Positions 9,991-20,889 of a DNA stretch of 29,540 nucleotides are shown in pieces; the stretch's first letter is position 1, and each line of letters begins with the position of its first letter. The stretch lies in assembly GCA_003988855.1 (NCBI GenBank), contig QYAI01000234.1, positions 1 through 29,540 of the forward strand. Reading direction: 5' to 3'. The position numbers and the translations under genes were made by a program. The notes under the pieces are model-generated. The model was not told the origin of the DNA. It saw only the letters and a program-made list of their open reading frames with translations, and did no database searches. Origin of the DNA: Arachnopeziza araneosa (Eukaryota; Ascomycota; Leotiomycetes; Helotiales; Arachnopezizaceae).

Positions 9991-12270
9991 ATCATCCTTT
10001 CCGGGCGTGACTTCGTCTATGCATGAATTTCAAATGGTCAGGAACCATGTCAATTCTGGGACTCTCCATTAGTACAGCCTGTTGCCTGTATAAATCTGCC
10101 TCGTATTACTTGCGTAAATCTCCTGCTGAATCTAACCGTAACCACTCCCTTGGCCCAGTTTTACAGCTGTATGAATCCTATAACAGACAACAGGCTTACT
10201 AGCAACTTTCCGTCAATGTAGCTCAGTCGTCGAGATAGCTCTGTTTGCCTTACCTTGCCTTGCTTGCATGAAATCCTCTGCTCCTCAGGCAGACGGAACC
10301 TTGGTATAAATCGTCGCCTGGTGTGATTTCGTGTTTGCATGAATATTACTATTCCCATTGAGTATACAGCAGTCGTAGCCCCCGATACGACTGCCGTATC
10401 CCGCTTTGTTTCTTGGTTTTGCATGAACGATACCTTGCCCAGGGGAAGTATCTGGTAGCGTTGTATGATAGGTAGCATGCTCATGAGGCGCGCTAAACGT
10501 TGACTTCTAGAATTTGTATTGCCGTCCTTTTAGCCCTTTGAAACCATATATAGAATCATCGATCGACTGCTATTACGGTATAGTATTGTGTGTATTCGAG
10601 TACGATATCTTATGGCAGACAGAAGCTGAATAAGTGCTTAATAGATCAGTATGTGCTTTTATACGTTAAAGTTGAATTTCGCGAAGTTTGGTAAGTCGTT
10701 TGGTGCGGCTCTTGCGAATAGGGATCGAAACTGGTCCCGAAGTAACCCTTGCCTTACTTTTTCCAATTTTAGCCGGCGGCAGTCGTAGCCGAGGAGCCCA
10801 AAAGGGTCGCCTTCGGCTCACCTCCTATGATACCCTGCTCAGCCTCGCTTACCCATAGCTCAGGCTATAGCAGCAACAGCTCAGGTCCAAAGACGGAAAT
10901 AGAAATTGCTGATATCGAGATTCCGATATCGAACTACCAGGTGCATGACATGATCTAAGCTCTTACATACCCACTCTTTCCTCTGCCACTTCGTCACAGA
11001 TCAAGCTAGTTGGAAGAGATTTATGCTACTATGCAGCCTGACTCGCCTTATGCTAAGTAACAACACGAGCTGAGAACTACAGCCCCTCCCCCGGGATACC
11101 TTCCCGTTTGGGCAGATTATCGTCATGCTCAAGGGAGTCCAGCTAAGCGCCGGCATAATCAAGTGCCTCAATCTGTCTTAAGCCTGCTTCTTGCGGGCTG
11201 ACTGACCGACTCAGAGGGATCAACTAGGCTAGCAGGGGATGCTCAGGGGCACTTCCTCGCCCAAGCCATCTGGTATCGATAGGCGTTGATAAATTTCTTT
11301 CCATTCTGTGCTACCTCACATCCTAGCTCCCGGCATCAGGAAGCACTGAGCTAACGTATCTGCTCTTTCTTCCCGTGCCACCACTTCACAATTAAATCAT
11401 ACAAACCCCGTCCCTTACGACCCTGTCCTGGTAGCTCGACTCACACCACACTTAGTAGGAGTTCAGTGCTACTCCACCAGGCAGATCCTGTCCCTGTGGA
11501 CAGACCCACGATATGCCAAAGGAGGGTATGAGCTGAGCATAGGCAGAGCCCCGCCCTCTGGGATATTCTAAACCTTTGTATGAATGAGATCGGCAACAGA
11601 AATCATACCAGTAACCCTTTGTCAGTGAACTGTGCCGCTGGTGTGATTCTGTCTTGCTCTCCCAGTGCCACTAGCCCTTGGTGTGACCCTTCTGGACGGG
11701 GCATTGCCGTTACATGAATCTCCACCTCTGTTTGATCCCGACCCGGCTAATCCTGTACTCTTGCCAGTGAACTGTGCCACTGATGTGGTTCTGCATTATC
11801 AGGATTTATATGAATCTTCCGGTGCCATTGGCCCTTGGTATAACTCCTTCGCGTATTGGCCTTACATGAATCTCCACCTCTGTTTGACCCATACCCAGCT
11901 GACCCGGTACCCTTTTGTCACTAATTTGTGCCGCTGGTGTGATTCTACCTTGCCAGGATTTATATGAATCTCCCAGTAGCACTGGACACTGGTACAACTA
12001 CTCTCTGACACGACATCACTGCTATGTAATATCACCATTAGCGGGCTTACCACCAGCGATCTCTCCTTTCTTAGTCCCACTAATATGATTATCCCTTACG
12101 TGGTATGCATGATCCCTTCTCCTAAGCCTTAGCATAACCATTTGGTAGGGCAATCCTATAGCTGTATGAATCTCACAACGATCAACCCGCGAACCAGTCA
12201 TACCATTCATCCGCCGAGATAGAACAGGTACAAGCCCCTTCCCGAAGTAATGTCACATGTGTATAAATAG
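9990..12270 (+). repeat. Degenerate tandem array with units of about 75 bp, dimeric period about 150 bp
   Basis: A (T)GCATGAAT or TATGAATC box recurs about every 60-95 bp: near 10020, 10089, 10168, 10265, 10338, 10421, 11576, 11711, 11806, 11863, 11959, 12104, 12162 and 12258. The best-preserved part is 11600-12000, where blocks recur at 142-154 bp: TACATGAATCTCCACCTCTG at 11711 and 11863; AGGATTTATATGAATCT at 11801 and 11955; GTGCCGCTGGTGTGATTCT-like at 11634, 11775 and 11929. A second box, GTGCCAYTGGCCCTTGGTRT, lies between them. Open frames here (for example 11665-11967) simply read through the repeat. Between about 10500 and 11570 the units are hard to see. Confidence 0.6.
10838..10915 (+). 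repeat. GCTCAGG-rich dispersed repeat, short copy
   Basis: It contains TAGCTCAGGCTATAGC, CAGCTCAGG and then GTCCAAAGAC, in the same order as the larger copy at 12640-12840. It is a short, diverged member of the same family. Confidence 0.5.
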
Positions 12271-12544
12271 CACAGGAATCAAACTCGCCGTCGGAGCAAC
12301 CTTGACCCTTTGCCCTCAGAACAAAAACTAGGAGAAAAAGAAAGAGAAAGACATGTAAGGAAAGTATAGCATTAAAATATCCAAAAGCAAAGAGGAGTAA
12401 ATTGAATACTACTAAAATTCGTATGATATAAAATCGCCCCTATGGGCATTAATGAGACGTTATGGAATGATGAGGCTGACCTACTTATCACGTGTATATA
12501 AGCGAATATAGATCTAAAAATGGCTCTGGGGGAATCTCGGTCGC

Positions 12545-12845
12545 AAGGGAGCCAAAATGGGATCTGAGCTTGGAGACAAGATAAGGAAAGTATAACCGAG
12601 CATCAAGGGAGCCAGAACGAGCCCCTTTAGGAGCTAAAATGGCCTCTCAGCGCATGCTCAGGCTAACTCTGCCGGGTGCTCAGGTTGCTCAGGCCGAGCT
12701 CAGGCCAAGCTCAGGCCAAGCTCAGGCCGTGCTCAGGTATGCTCAAGAATGCTCACCTTAGCTCAGGTTAAAGCGGCAGCTGCTCACGTCCAAAGACTAA
12801 AACAGAACCAGCGAAAAAAAAAGTTGAGTCTGACTTTGGTGGCAG
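12545..12845 (+). repeat. GCTCAGG-rich dispersed repeat, main copy
   Basis: It begins with GGGAGCCAAAATGGGATCTGAGC (12548) and a second GGAGCTAAAATGG (12630). A cluster of about ten GCTCAGG or GCTCA units follows, spaced about 10-11 bp (12655-12770), and then GTCCAAAGACTAAAACAGAACCAGCGA. The same ordered blocks recur at 28045-28165, which makes this a dispersed family rather than simple sequence. It lies directly at the 3' end of the STAND-type pseudogene. Confidence 0.7.
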
Positions 12846-14304
12846 TCGAAGATAGTCTTTCCAATTCTCTTTTTCTTGCCTTGAAGAACGAGTTTTCAAA
12901 CATTGTATGCATCTTCAAACGATCACCCTCTAGGTGGACGAGCGCAATTGCCTGTAGGAGATGAAAGACTGCTAAATTCGAGACAACCCTGGATTGGGGC
13001 AATGACGCAACAATGCCACCAGCATGCTCCCATATTTCCCTTATAAACAGCAACAGAGCACCAGCTGGGTTTTGAATAGCTTGAAATCAATATTTGCTGA
13101 TGGGTCTCCATTAGATCGTTCGATCAACCTTGGAAGACACTGCTTTGCCTTGTTGTAGTCCTCGGCGACAAAGCTGGCGTACGCTAAGTCTTCGAAGTTT
13201 TCATAAAGTTGACTTCAACGTCTGAATAATCGTCATCGTCATCAATCGTCTCCTCGAGAGTCTCGAATTGCTTTCCCTTCACAGTACCTTGAGTCGGTCT
13301 TTCCAAATATGGATTTGTAATTATTGTTGAGCCGTCGGTTGCTGTTGTCGTGGTTGCTTCTGTCATGCAATCTTCTTAGGACTCTTCCACTGGCCAAAGC
13401 TCGTTCTAGCGTTCGATACGCTCACATTAGGCGTCCATCAGTTCGCCCACTTTGCTTCCCGCTCAGTAAGATTTGGGGTCTCCTCCGCCGTATCGTGTAC
13501 TCGCTACCGAGCTGCTGTGCCGTGGAACTGTTGAGCCGCTTTGGCAAGACTTGCAAGATTTCTGGTCTAGCGCGCAGAGAGCGGATCTGCGCTCGGGTCT
13601 GGTTTACGGGCAGCGCTTATAGATTGTTCAACAAGGTCTTTTAGGTTTGGTAGTTCTTGGAAATGGTTTTCCTGCGACACATTCGTTTGAAGTGTTAAGG
13701 AGCTGGTCAAACAGCCACTCAGAGTCTGGCGCTAGCTTACGCACAAGACTGATTGCTTACACATTGATAACAGCCAATGCTGTCTGCATTACACAGTTTG
13801 GTGTGTAGATCTTCTTCGTGAAGTTAGATATCTCATTATTATGGAGTGGACCGAAAATGCATGCTCAGTTTTTCAGTAGCCTCATCAATTTTTGCTTCTG
13901 GGTCATATTCGCTGCTGATTCGTGTAACAAGACGCTTCAATCCTTCACTTGCAATCTTGCAATCCATGAGAGCACTGTCAATCTGCAGCCACATATTTTC
14001 GTCCCGATGCGCAAGTGTGGGCGCTTGTGACTGGCATTATAGCACGGTCTTCTCGACGGAGTTGAGCAGTGTAGTTTGAAGTGTCACTTCTTTGGACAGA
14101 TTGTATACCGCCGTGTCGACGTTCTTGATATCATTAATCAAGTTGTACAGCCATACCGAGATCTTAAGGTATGATTATTAGCATGAAATACCTCTGTCGC
14201 GTGTGACGAGGCTCTGATCATGATCACCCGCGCATCGTTCGACTTATGGATATCACTATGGCTGCCAACGAGGTTGCACCTGTAGCGATTGAGATTGGGT
14301 CCAT
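12784..14304 (-). pseudogene. Decayed gene: fungal STAND-type N-terminal domain plus TPR-like tail
   Basis: A start ATG at 14304 opens MDPISIATGATSLAAI, the typical beginning of the N-terminal domain found on fungal STAND/NLR-like proteins (PigL_N/SesA-like). A 5' intron (probable acceptor CTTAAG near 14165) leads to ISVWLYNLINDIKNV and a helical block ending in LKRLVTRISSEYDP. A frame change gives the KIYTPNCVMQTALAVINV block near 13810. Another gives the SISAARKPDPS and NLASLAKAAQQFH blocks (13640-13520), and an acidic linker (13366-13190) follows. The last part, YASFVAEDYNKAKQCLPRLI, then VASLPQSRVV and FHLLQAIALVHLEGDRL, looks like helical TPR repeats. At least four frame changes and several stops (TAA at 14037-14039, TAG near 13560, TAA near 13020) show it is dead. 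The family call rests on pattern memory. Confidence 0.7.
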
Positions 14305-14793
14305 ATCAACTTTGAAGCTCCCCTGCTGTAGCAATATCACGACATTTGATGTTTGAAGATAGTTCGGTTAAGGATGGGACTGGAAGAGGAGGAGAAAGGT
14401 CTCAGCGCTTTAGCTCCCAGCCCTTATTTGATACTGGACAATCGATTGGCTCTCCTCGATTAGTTTGGTTGTCTCATGCATTTACCTACTGCCTCTTGAG
14501 AACTCTGGTTCAACGCCACGGTATGCCGTTGGGTTAGCCTGAATATTAAAAGCAAGTATTATGTCACGCATCGACCCGGAATCTTTCTCTTCTCAGTAAA
14601 TACCTAGGACATGAATTTGTAGAAGGGAGTTGCCTAAATTTGAATTGATCTCTGAATCATTGCGAATGGCACAATATTCTAAGCTTGAATACATTCTTCA
14701 AAAAAACATTCTGAAGCATGCTACGCCTCCCAAGTACAAACCAAAAGGGTATTGTTGACATTCTATGCTCATCACTTCTCAAACTTCCAACAA
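14305..14793. other. Intergenic stretch between divergent-decay gene and permease 3' end
   Basis: It holds only a 63-codon plus frame (14346-14537) without motifs. It should contain the 5' flank of the STAND-type pseudogene and the 3' UTR of the permease. Confidence 0.4.
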
Positions 14794-16861
14794 CTATTTC
14801 ATCCAAACCCACACCCAGGACCAAAAACCGTTCCGATTTTCCTCACTCAGGAGAACACTGTGATCAACCCTATGCAACCTACCCTTCCTCTTCTCTGGAT
14901 TTTTCTCTCTTGTCTTAACTGGATTCTCGATACTCATCGTCTTCCTCGTACTCCACTTCCAAGGCATCCACTCAGGTTCATCTTTAATATGATACAGACA
15001 AACGACAAGGAGAAAGATCGGAATTGCCATGTACGCAGCGAGAAAATCGGCATTGGAGAAAGGGTTGAGAAATGAGCGCCATCCGTTGAAGATGATTAGG
15101 AGAGAACAGCCAAGTAGAGCGTAGGCCGCGCGAAGCCATTGGCCGTGTGATTTATACGGATAGTCGGAGGCATTGCGATTGAGGAAGGCGTGAGTAGATG
15201 TGGAGATGACGACGCCTTCATCAGGTTCGCCATTTAGGGTAAGGGTCTTGAACGAGAGAAAAGCGGCGGATGTGCAGGTGTAGACTATGAGCATTGAGCA
15301 GGTTGAGAAAATGGCTAGGCGACCGAGAAGCTATGGCCATCAAGGTCAGTTAAGCCTTGTCAGGAGTGAAATGACATACCTTCGCGGGTTCAGGCTTGAC
15401 TGCTAAGAAACCCAGGAACGCAAACAGCCAACTAAGAATAACCGCATTGACAGGTACACCATTACTATTCGTCCTCTCCAGTCGCATCTTGATTTTACGG
15501 CCCCATCCAGTGGTAGGCCACACGTTCTGAATACTAGCCAGCGCATGAAGGAGTCTGCTCGAGATGTAAAGCCCATTTACCCCTGTCGAGAACGCAGAAA
15601 AGATAAAGAAAGCGTTGAAGAAATGAGGCAACCCCACCAAATGATTCCTCACACAAGAGATAATGACAGGTGAGTTCTGTCCCCGCCGTATTGAACTGAT
15701 CGATTGATCTGCTAGGTTTGTGTCGTTGTATGGGACATTCAGTCCAACAGTGAAGACAACGAGCGTGTAGAGAATTATAACGCGCAGTGCAATCTTTCGA
15801 GTTGCGAGTTTGATGGATTCGTCCTTATCTACGTCCTTGTTTTCTGCAGCTGTGACGGATACGGTGAAGAAGCCCTGAAGAGAAAAGAATATAGTGTTCA
15901 TGGCGGACCACATGCCGATGAGTCTGCCAGGCCCGCCTGTGAAAGTATATGTCCGGTTTCCTTGGGGATCGGTGACTGTCTAGAACACGACATATCAGCA
16001 CAAGATACCTGAGTTGTCAAGAAACGACAAAAATTTCTCTTCATGAGTCGAAAGGAGCTTGGGAATTTGTATACATTCTTCTCAAGATCGACTTACCTGA
16101 TTAGAAAAGAACCCATATGGTTTCTTATAGAATGTAAAAGCTCCAGCATCCGTATTACCAGTCTTGTTCATTATATTAAGGACGGTTTGCAAAATAATGA
16201 TGCCAACAATGACAACGAGCTTGATACAGCCAAAAATATATTCAATCTCTCCATAGGCTCGAACGGGAAGGAAATTGATCAGGAGAATGGCTATCAGACC
16301 CATTCCAACCCACACCGCAGGGTCTGTGTTTAGGCCAAATGTCCATTGAAGTGTTTCGTGGGGATAACCGAGAGATTTGAGGTAAGCCGGGTCAAAATAG
16401 AATTTGAACGCCGATGCTAAAGTCGAGACTTCAGTTGCAGTCAAATTGATGTATGCGAACCAAGCCATCCAGCCAACTGCAAAGCCAATGCTCTCATCTA
16501 GATATCGACTCGGGAAATCAATGATTGGCCCTTTGACAGGGAACACAGCGGTCATCTCCCCTAGCGAGGCGTTCGCGGACCATAACAAACTTCCCATAAT
16601 CAAGTAAGCCAGAACTGCTCCTCCAGGTCCGATAAGATATATCACCTTTCCCGACTGCAGAAACATTCCAATGCCAATCGTGGCAGAAAATGCGATCATA
16701 TTGACATGGCGTTCCGACAACGAGCGACTACAGCATTTGTTAATATTTATAAGCCTGTCAAAATTATAGGAAGCCGTACCGGAGTTCATTTGGAGCATGG
16801 CGACCATGATGTGCCCTCTTGTCCGAAATCGAGGGGTTTCTCTTCTGGGTCGCCCCATCAT
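14794..16861 (-). CDS. Amino-acid permease (APC superfamily, YAT-type), spliced
   Basis: A plasma-membrane amino-acid:proton symporter by family. Exons 16861-16097, 15979-15380 and 15330-14794 join in phase 0 to 634 codons plus TAG. Family blocks appear in order: LSERHVNMIAFSATIGIG (TM1), MGSLLWSANASLGEMTA (TM2-loop), the P-x-K-G-P-I-I-D-F-P motif and the GFAVGWMAWFAY block (TM3), IEYIFGCIKLVVIVG (TM5), GLPHFFNAFFIFSAFSTG (TM8), SRLLHALA, and NGVPVNAVILSWLFAFL. The tail contains FNGWRSFLNPF and EPEWMPWKW. About twelve hydrophobic segments fit the family. The introns (117 and 49 bp) have GTAAGT/GTATGT donors and CTAG/ATAG acceptors. The start is uncertain: in-frame ATGs occur at 16861, 16858 and 16807, and an upstream exon may exist (separate entry). 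No stop or frameshift is seen. Confidence 0.9.
15331..15379 (-). other. Permease intron (second confirmed)
   Basis: On the minus strand it has a GTATGT donor, a CTTAACTGACC branch-like region and a CCATAG acceptor. It is phase 0 between PEPAK and LLGRLAI. Confidence 0.85.
15980..16096 (-). other. Permease intron (first confirmed)
   Basis: On the minus strand it has a GTAAGT donor, a GTGCTGATAT branch site and a TTCTAG acceptor. It is phase 0 and joins FFSNQ to TVTDPQGN. Confidence 0.85.
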
Positions 16862-16885
16862 CGATTTTATCGCGGGCCATTGGGC

Positions 16886-17072
16886 CTAACAGTAGGTCTC
16901 TGGAATCCAGCGCGACAAGTATGATGATGAAATGGGCGAAAAACAGTTCACGTTCGGCGTCGATACTCACGCTATGAAGGTGAAAAGGTCGCACAGTAGC
17001 CACGCCGTGCGACCGAGGGTCTCCTCCATTATAACCAGCGCGAGGCAAGGCTGGAGGCTTTTCATATGCCAA
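16886..17072 (-). other. Possible N-terminal exon and intron of the permease
   Basis: A 34-codon minus frame (17072-16971, AYEKPPALPRAGYNGGDP) ends at a good GTGAGT donor. An intron of 16970-16886 with a TTAG acceptor would join it in phase 0 to the sequence before MMGRPRRE. Many fungal permeases have a hydrophilic N-terminus of this kind. However, the frame has no ATG: an in-frame TAG lies just upstream and the first codon available is TTG. Either another exon carries the start, or this is UTR and translation starts at 16861 or 16807. Confidence 0.35.
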
Positions 17073-17544
17073 AAAGATACCCTAAGGCCATAGCCTCAGC
17101 CACAGCCCAAGCCAAAAAAGCAGGTGGGATAATTCCGGTGACTCGAGCACTGTCATTCCGTCAAACATGTGTTCGTGTTAAGCGACGGTTGGCTCAGCTC
17201 GCCGACCTCTCTCTCAAGTGCACTCCTTCCATAACGCCAATACAGCCTTATGCCCACCATTTCACCAATAGGATGCTTCAGATAAGCATTCATTTTTCGA
17301 GATCGCTGGGGGCTGAATTTGAGACAGTGGGAAGGGCGGTGGAGAAAGGCGGAGCACTCTGGATGCACAGTTTCGGCTCGCTGCAGCCTACCACGGCATG
17401 CTCCGCAAGCCCTCTAGTCCAACAGGATCGATGCCGAGAATTGGGGCTGATTCTTCCTGCAAACTTGGGCGTCTATTAATGTATGTGGGAGACCACATGC
17501 AGTCAGGCATCCAAGAAATACCTTTGAGGAAGATCAATTTACTC
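17073..17544. other. Spacer between permease 5' end and propeller-protein 3' end
   Basis: It should contain the permease promoter and the 3' UTR of the neighbouring gene. A 137-codon plus frame from ATG 17066 crosses it but shows no motif. Confidence 0.4.
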
Positions 17545-20500
17545 TCATTCCAACAAACGATCCAGATCTACATCCAACTCCACAGGCTTACTCTTACCTC
17601 CCCCTCTACCCATCGTTACGAGGAAACCTTTCCCCTTGGATATCCAAAATATATGAACCTCATCGCTATTAGGCATAGCTAGCTCAACTTCCCGTTTGAC
17701 AGATTTCTCTCGCTTGATATGCCCGAGCCGGGTAGGCGCATGTTCTTTGCCGAAAGGAGTATCAATCCAGAATATCTCATTGCGATCATTGAGGAGAACA
17801 AGGTTCTGGCCAGTCGGGCATAAAGTGGCTGAGTGGATTCTGGCTCCTATTTGTTGATTCTTATCGCGCATGAGACGACAGGATGACCGCGCATTCAGGA
17901 GAGAGAGAAAGGCTGGATATCCTTTCTCTGTGAAAGTAGTGAGAAATGCAGCCTTGTTGGAATAGACCACGATGGAAGAGAGGCCATCATCTCCAACCAA
18001 TCCCTATCCATCTGTAAATAGATGACTTTAAAGTAGAAGTTTGCCGTAGATAGTTGCTTTAGTAGGAAAACCCCGGGAAATCGTGATTACAGGTGAAAAC
18101 TTACATATGGTGCGCCGCTCTCAACAATCCCTCCCGTTGACGGGTTTTGACATTCACAAAAGTACGTGATCACCTTCTCTGGCTCAAACCTAGTTGCTGC
18201 CGCGAAGGAAAGACAATCCGTGGAGAAACTAACCAGATGGTCTTTAGGACCACATCGGCTTTGCAAAGAAGGCAAATCGTGACGAAATAGTGCTCCGCTG
18301 GCAATATCAATCACGGAAACGTAGTTTCCAAATTTCAAAGCCAGGTAGCAATCGTTTATTGACAAGGCCATTGCAAAGGGGTCTTCTTCGATTTCTCGTT
18401 CAAATATCGGTGTTTGATTTGCTATTTGAAATATAAGAACCATGGTTGTCTAGAAGTTGTAAGTAAAACGATGACTGATAAAATTAGGCATCCTCACTGT
18501 GCCGATTTTAGTGATAACTCCGCTTTTGCGAGTGCCGCCCGCAGCAAGGATAATATCGCCAGATGTGATGGTGTGATTTGAGATGGAAAGCATGCTTTGG
18601 AGGTCATAGAAGCATGCCCCTCGATCATTCCAAAGTATCAAAGCCTGGCCAGATGTGAAGAAGGCCGCTGAAGGTATGTTAGAAGCCCCTTTAGGTCGCC
18701 GGCGTGTTTTGAAGGGCCATTTCCTAGCAGTAGGTGATTGAAAGATGCTGGAGCTTGTATCAGAAGGTAAGGGCTGTGGTAAATTAGGACTGGCCAATTT
18801 TGTTTTGTAGCCTGCAACAACTTCGGGGAGATTCGTGGTTTCATCTGAAGTTGGAAATAGAGGAGGGGTGGGTTTTCTGGATGATGATCTTGATAAAATA
18901 TCAGAGTAAGGTGAGCGAGCACCAACGGAACCGACGTAAGTGGTAGCAGGAGATGAAGATTTAGGTGGACTTGACATGCCAGTCCCACGCATGTCAACTG
19001 TGCTTATAGAAGAACGATGAAGTCGTCGACCGAGTTCCGAGCTTTTTGGAGGGAGTCTGTGCTCCGTTATTGGCCGTAGTTTAAACACATTGCTTAGCAA
19101 TTCATGTGCTGAATCATCTTGAAGACTTTCGCTATGTGATGCTGTGAATTCTTGTCGTTGAGGTGTTAAAGTTCTTGCGGACTGGAGCGGCGACTGTCTG
19201 GTATGTGGTCCTTTGATTGTTAAATCGACTTTGCTTCGTATAAGATTTCGTCGTTGCTTTAGTTTTTCTTGGAGATAGGCAGACGTTTTGGAAAGAGGTT
19301 CCAATTTTCGTGCTGATGAAATCCCGTCCAATCCGTTCGATGAGTATGAGCATTGATCGCAACTCAATGAAATATTTTCCAGCAGCTGCATATCCTGGTA
19401 CGGGGATTAGAGCTGCCCAAGGCGAAATAAGGAGTCTTTACATACAGAAGATAAACTGGCTTGTTGAGGCCTCATAAAGGAGTTTCCAGCGAGTTTTGGA
19501 AGAAGTATTTTGCTTGGAATTGCGTGTATTTCAGAACAATTCACGACATACACGTCATCAGGTATGGCGCTGGTTTTACTGTCCTGTCCTGGGTTTTTGG
19601 AAGTCCCACACCATTCATTTGTGTATTCAGCAACCTTCTGCGAGACAGCAAGGAATTCTCTTCCAACATCAGGCAGAATAGCATGACGGATGTACAAGAC
19701 TGATTCCAGCTCTTTGAGCATAGGTTCAGTATCTAGAGGCAATATCTTCTCGATCTGGGTGGTTATATTTTTGAAAGCTTGGCTGGAAACGAGCTGGTAC
19801 CACTGGTAATATAGAGTCAGTAAGTCTCGAAATTCTAATTCGAGGGATCATAATACCAGTTCTTGGATTTGTGTTGAGTGAGTACTAAGACACACGCATT
19901 CTGATTTAAAGCAATCAGCTCTGATGCTCATGCAGAGCATGGTTTGACTTTGTTCAATGGCCCATGCTAGCTCCCTTGATGGTAGAAGAGAACTCGAGTC
20001 TTTGAATAATTGATCTAGTATCTTGAATTGAGAGGAAAATGTAAGCTGTACGGCGTCTCTAGCGAAATCGCTGTTATCACGTCCCGCGTAATATTGGTTG
20101 TCCATACACATCTGAATCACTGCCCCAATCCCGGCCCAGGAGATATCATACAGCACCAAAGTGCTGTAAAACCAGTCTGTTGAACTTCTCAAAGCATTCA
20201 TAGCTGCCTGGACTGCAAGCTCCAGCGTGTCATCCAAAGGATACTGGTTTCATCAGAATTGGTTCAAGGGGCATTCGGGATCAGCTTACAAGCCCGCGGT
20301 AAAAATCTTGCAATTGAGCAACCCCACAAGCTGGATTTGCATACTGGTAGTTGTGATCAGTCTCCAAAAGATCTACTAACATTCTGTGACAAAAGTGATT
20401 GATAGAAAAATGATCAACGTCGGAGAGAGTCTGTTCGCTCCAAGCCTGCTTGAATTTATTGATGATTGATTCATATTCAGACAATGAGAGTCGTCTTTTG

Positions 20501-20889
20501 CGCATATGAAGGACGCGAATTCCAGATACAAGAGCCTGACTAATGAAGCTGCAATGCGGAACATGATCAGGTAGGTCATCGTGAGCACAGAAGGCCGAGA
20601 TCTTGGTCTCCAGAAGATGTTTGATAGCTGAGAAAAGAACGTCAGGGCTCAAGAGTGATGAGTTTGAATCGAAGCTCGATCCTCGTGATTGCAAATATGT
20701 TCGCTGCAAGTCGAAGATGGTTCGCAGAGCTACAACATGCTTGAAGGCGGTCGCACGGAGCAAGGCCCTGTTTGATGTATGTTCAGAAGCCTCCAGAACA
20801 TAGCGACCGATCAATTCTTGAAGAATGTTGTCAATATCTACCCGGCCGTGGAGTGTGGTCCATACAGCGGCAATGTCCTGATGCGACAT
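17545..20889 (-). CDS. Conserved fungal protein with C-terminal WD40-like propeller, six exons, 1014 residues
   Basis: Exons on the minus strand are 20889-20290, 20243-19857, 19802-19446, 19394-18498, 18449-18105 and 18003-17545. Every junction keeps the frame, and all five introns (46-101 bp) are phase 0. The start is ATG 20889 (MSHQDIAAVWTTLHG). Residues 1-450 are helical, with a DWFYSTLVLYDISWAG block near 220 and LTFSSQFKILDQL near 265. Residues about 455-655 are Ser/Pro-rich and probably disordered. Residues about 660-1010 look like WD40-type blades: SAAFFTSGQALILWND, YLALKFGNYVSVIDIASG, YPAFLSLL, CPTGQNLVLLNDRNEIFWID, then VHIFWISKGKGFLVTMGRGG. I know this architecture only as an uncharacterised ascomycete family and assign no function. 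A scaffold role is a guess from the propeller. Confidence 0.85.
18004..18104 (-). other. Intron 5 of the propeller gene
   Basis: GTAAGT donor at 18104. Acceptor ATAG just before 18003 was chosen over a nearby CAG because only it keeps the frame into GLVGDDGLSS. Confidence 0.75.
18450..18497 (-). other. Intron 4 of the propeller gene
   Basis: GTGAGG donor, TTCTAG acceptor, 48 bp, phase 0. It joins ITKIGT to TTMVLIFQ. Confidence 0.75.
19395..19445 (-). other. Intron 3 of the propeller gene
   Basis: GTATGT donor, CTCTAATC branch-like site, CCAG acceptor, 51 bp, phase 0. Confidence 0.8.
19803..19856 (-). other. Intron 2 of the propeller gene
   Basis: GTATTA donor, ACTGACTC branch-like site, ACCAG acceptor, 54 bp, phase 0. 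Confidence 0.75.
20244..20289 (-). other. Intron 1 of the propeller gene
   Basis: GTAAGC donor, TTCTGATG branch-like site, ACCAG acceptor, 46 bp, phase 0. Confidence 0.8.

Noticed and set aside
17066..17479. Plus frame of 137 codons with an ATG
   Set aside because: It fills the permease promoter region and shows no motif, intron or homology I recognise.
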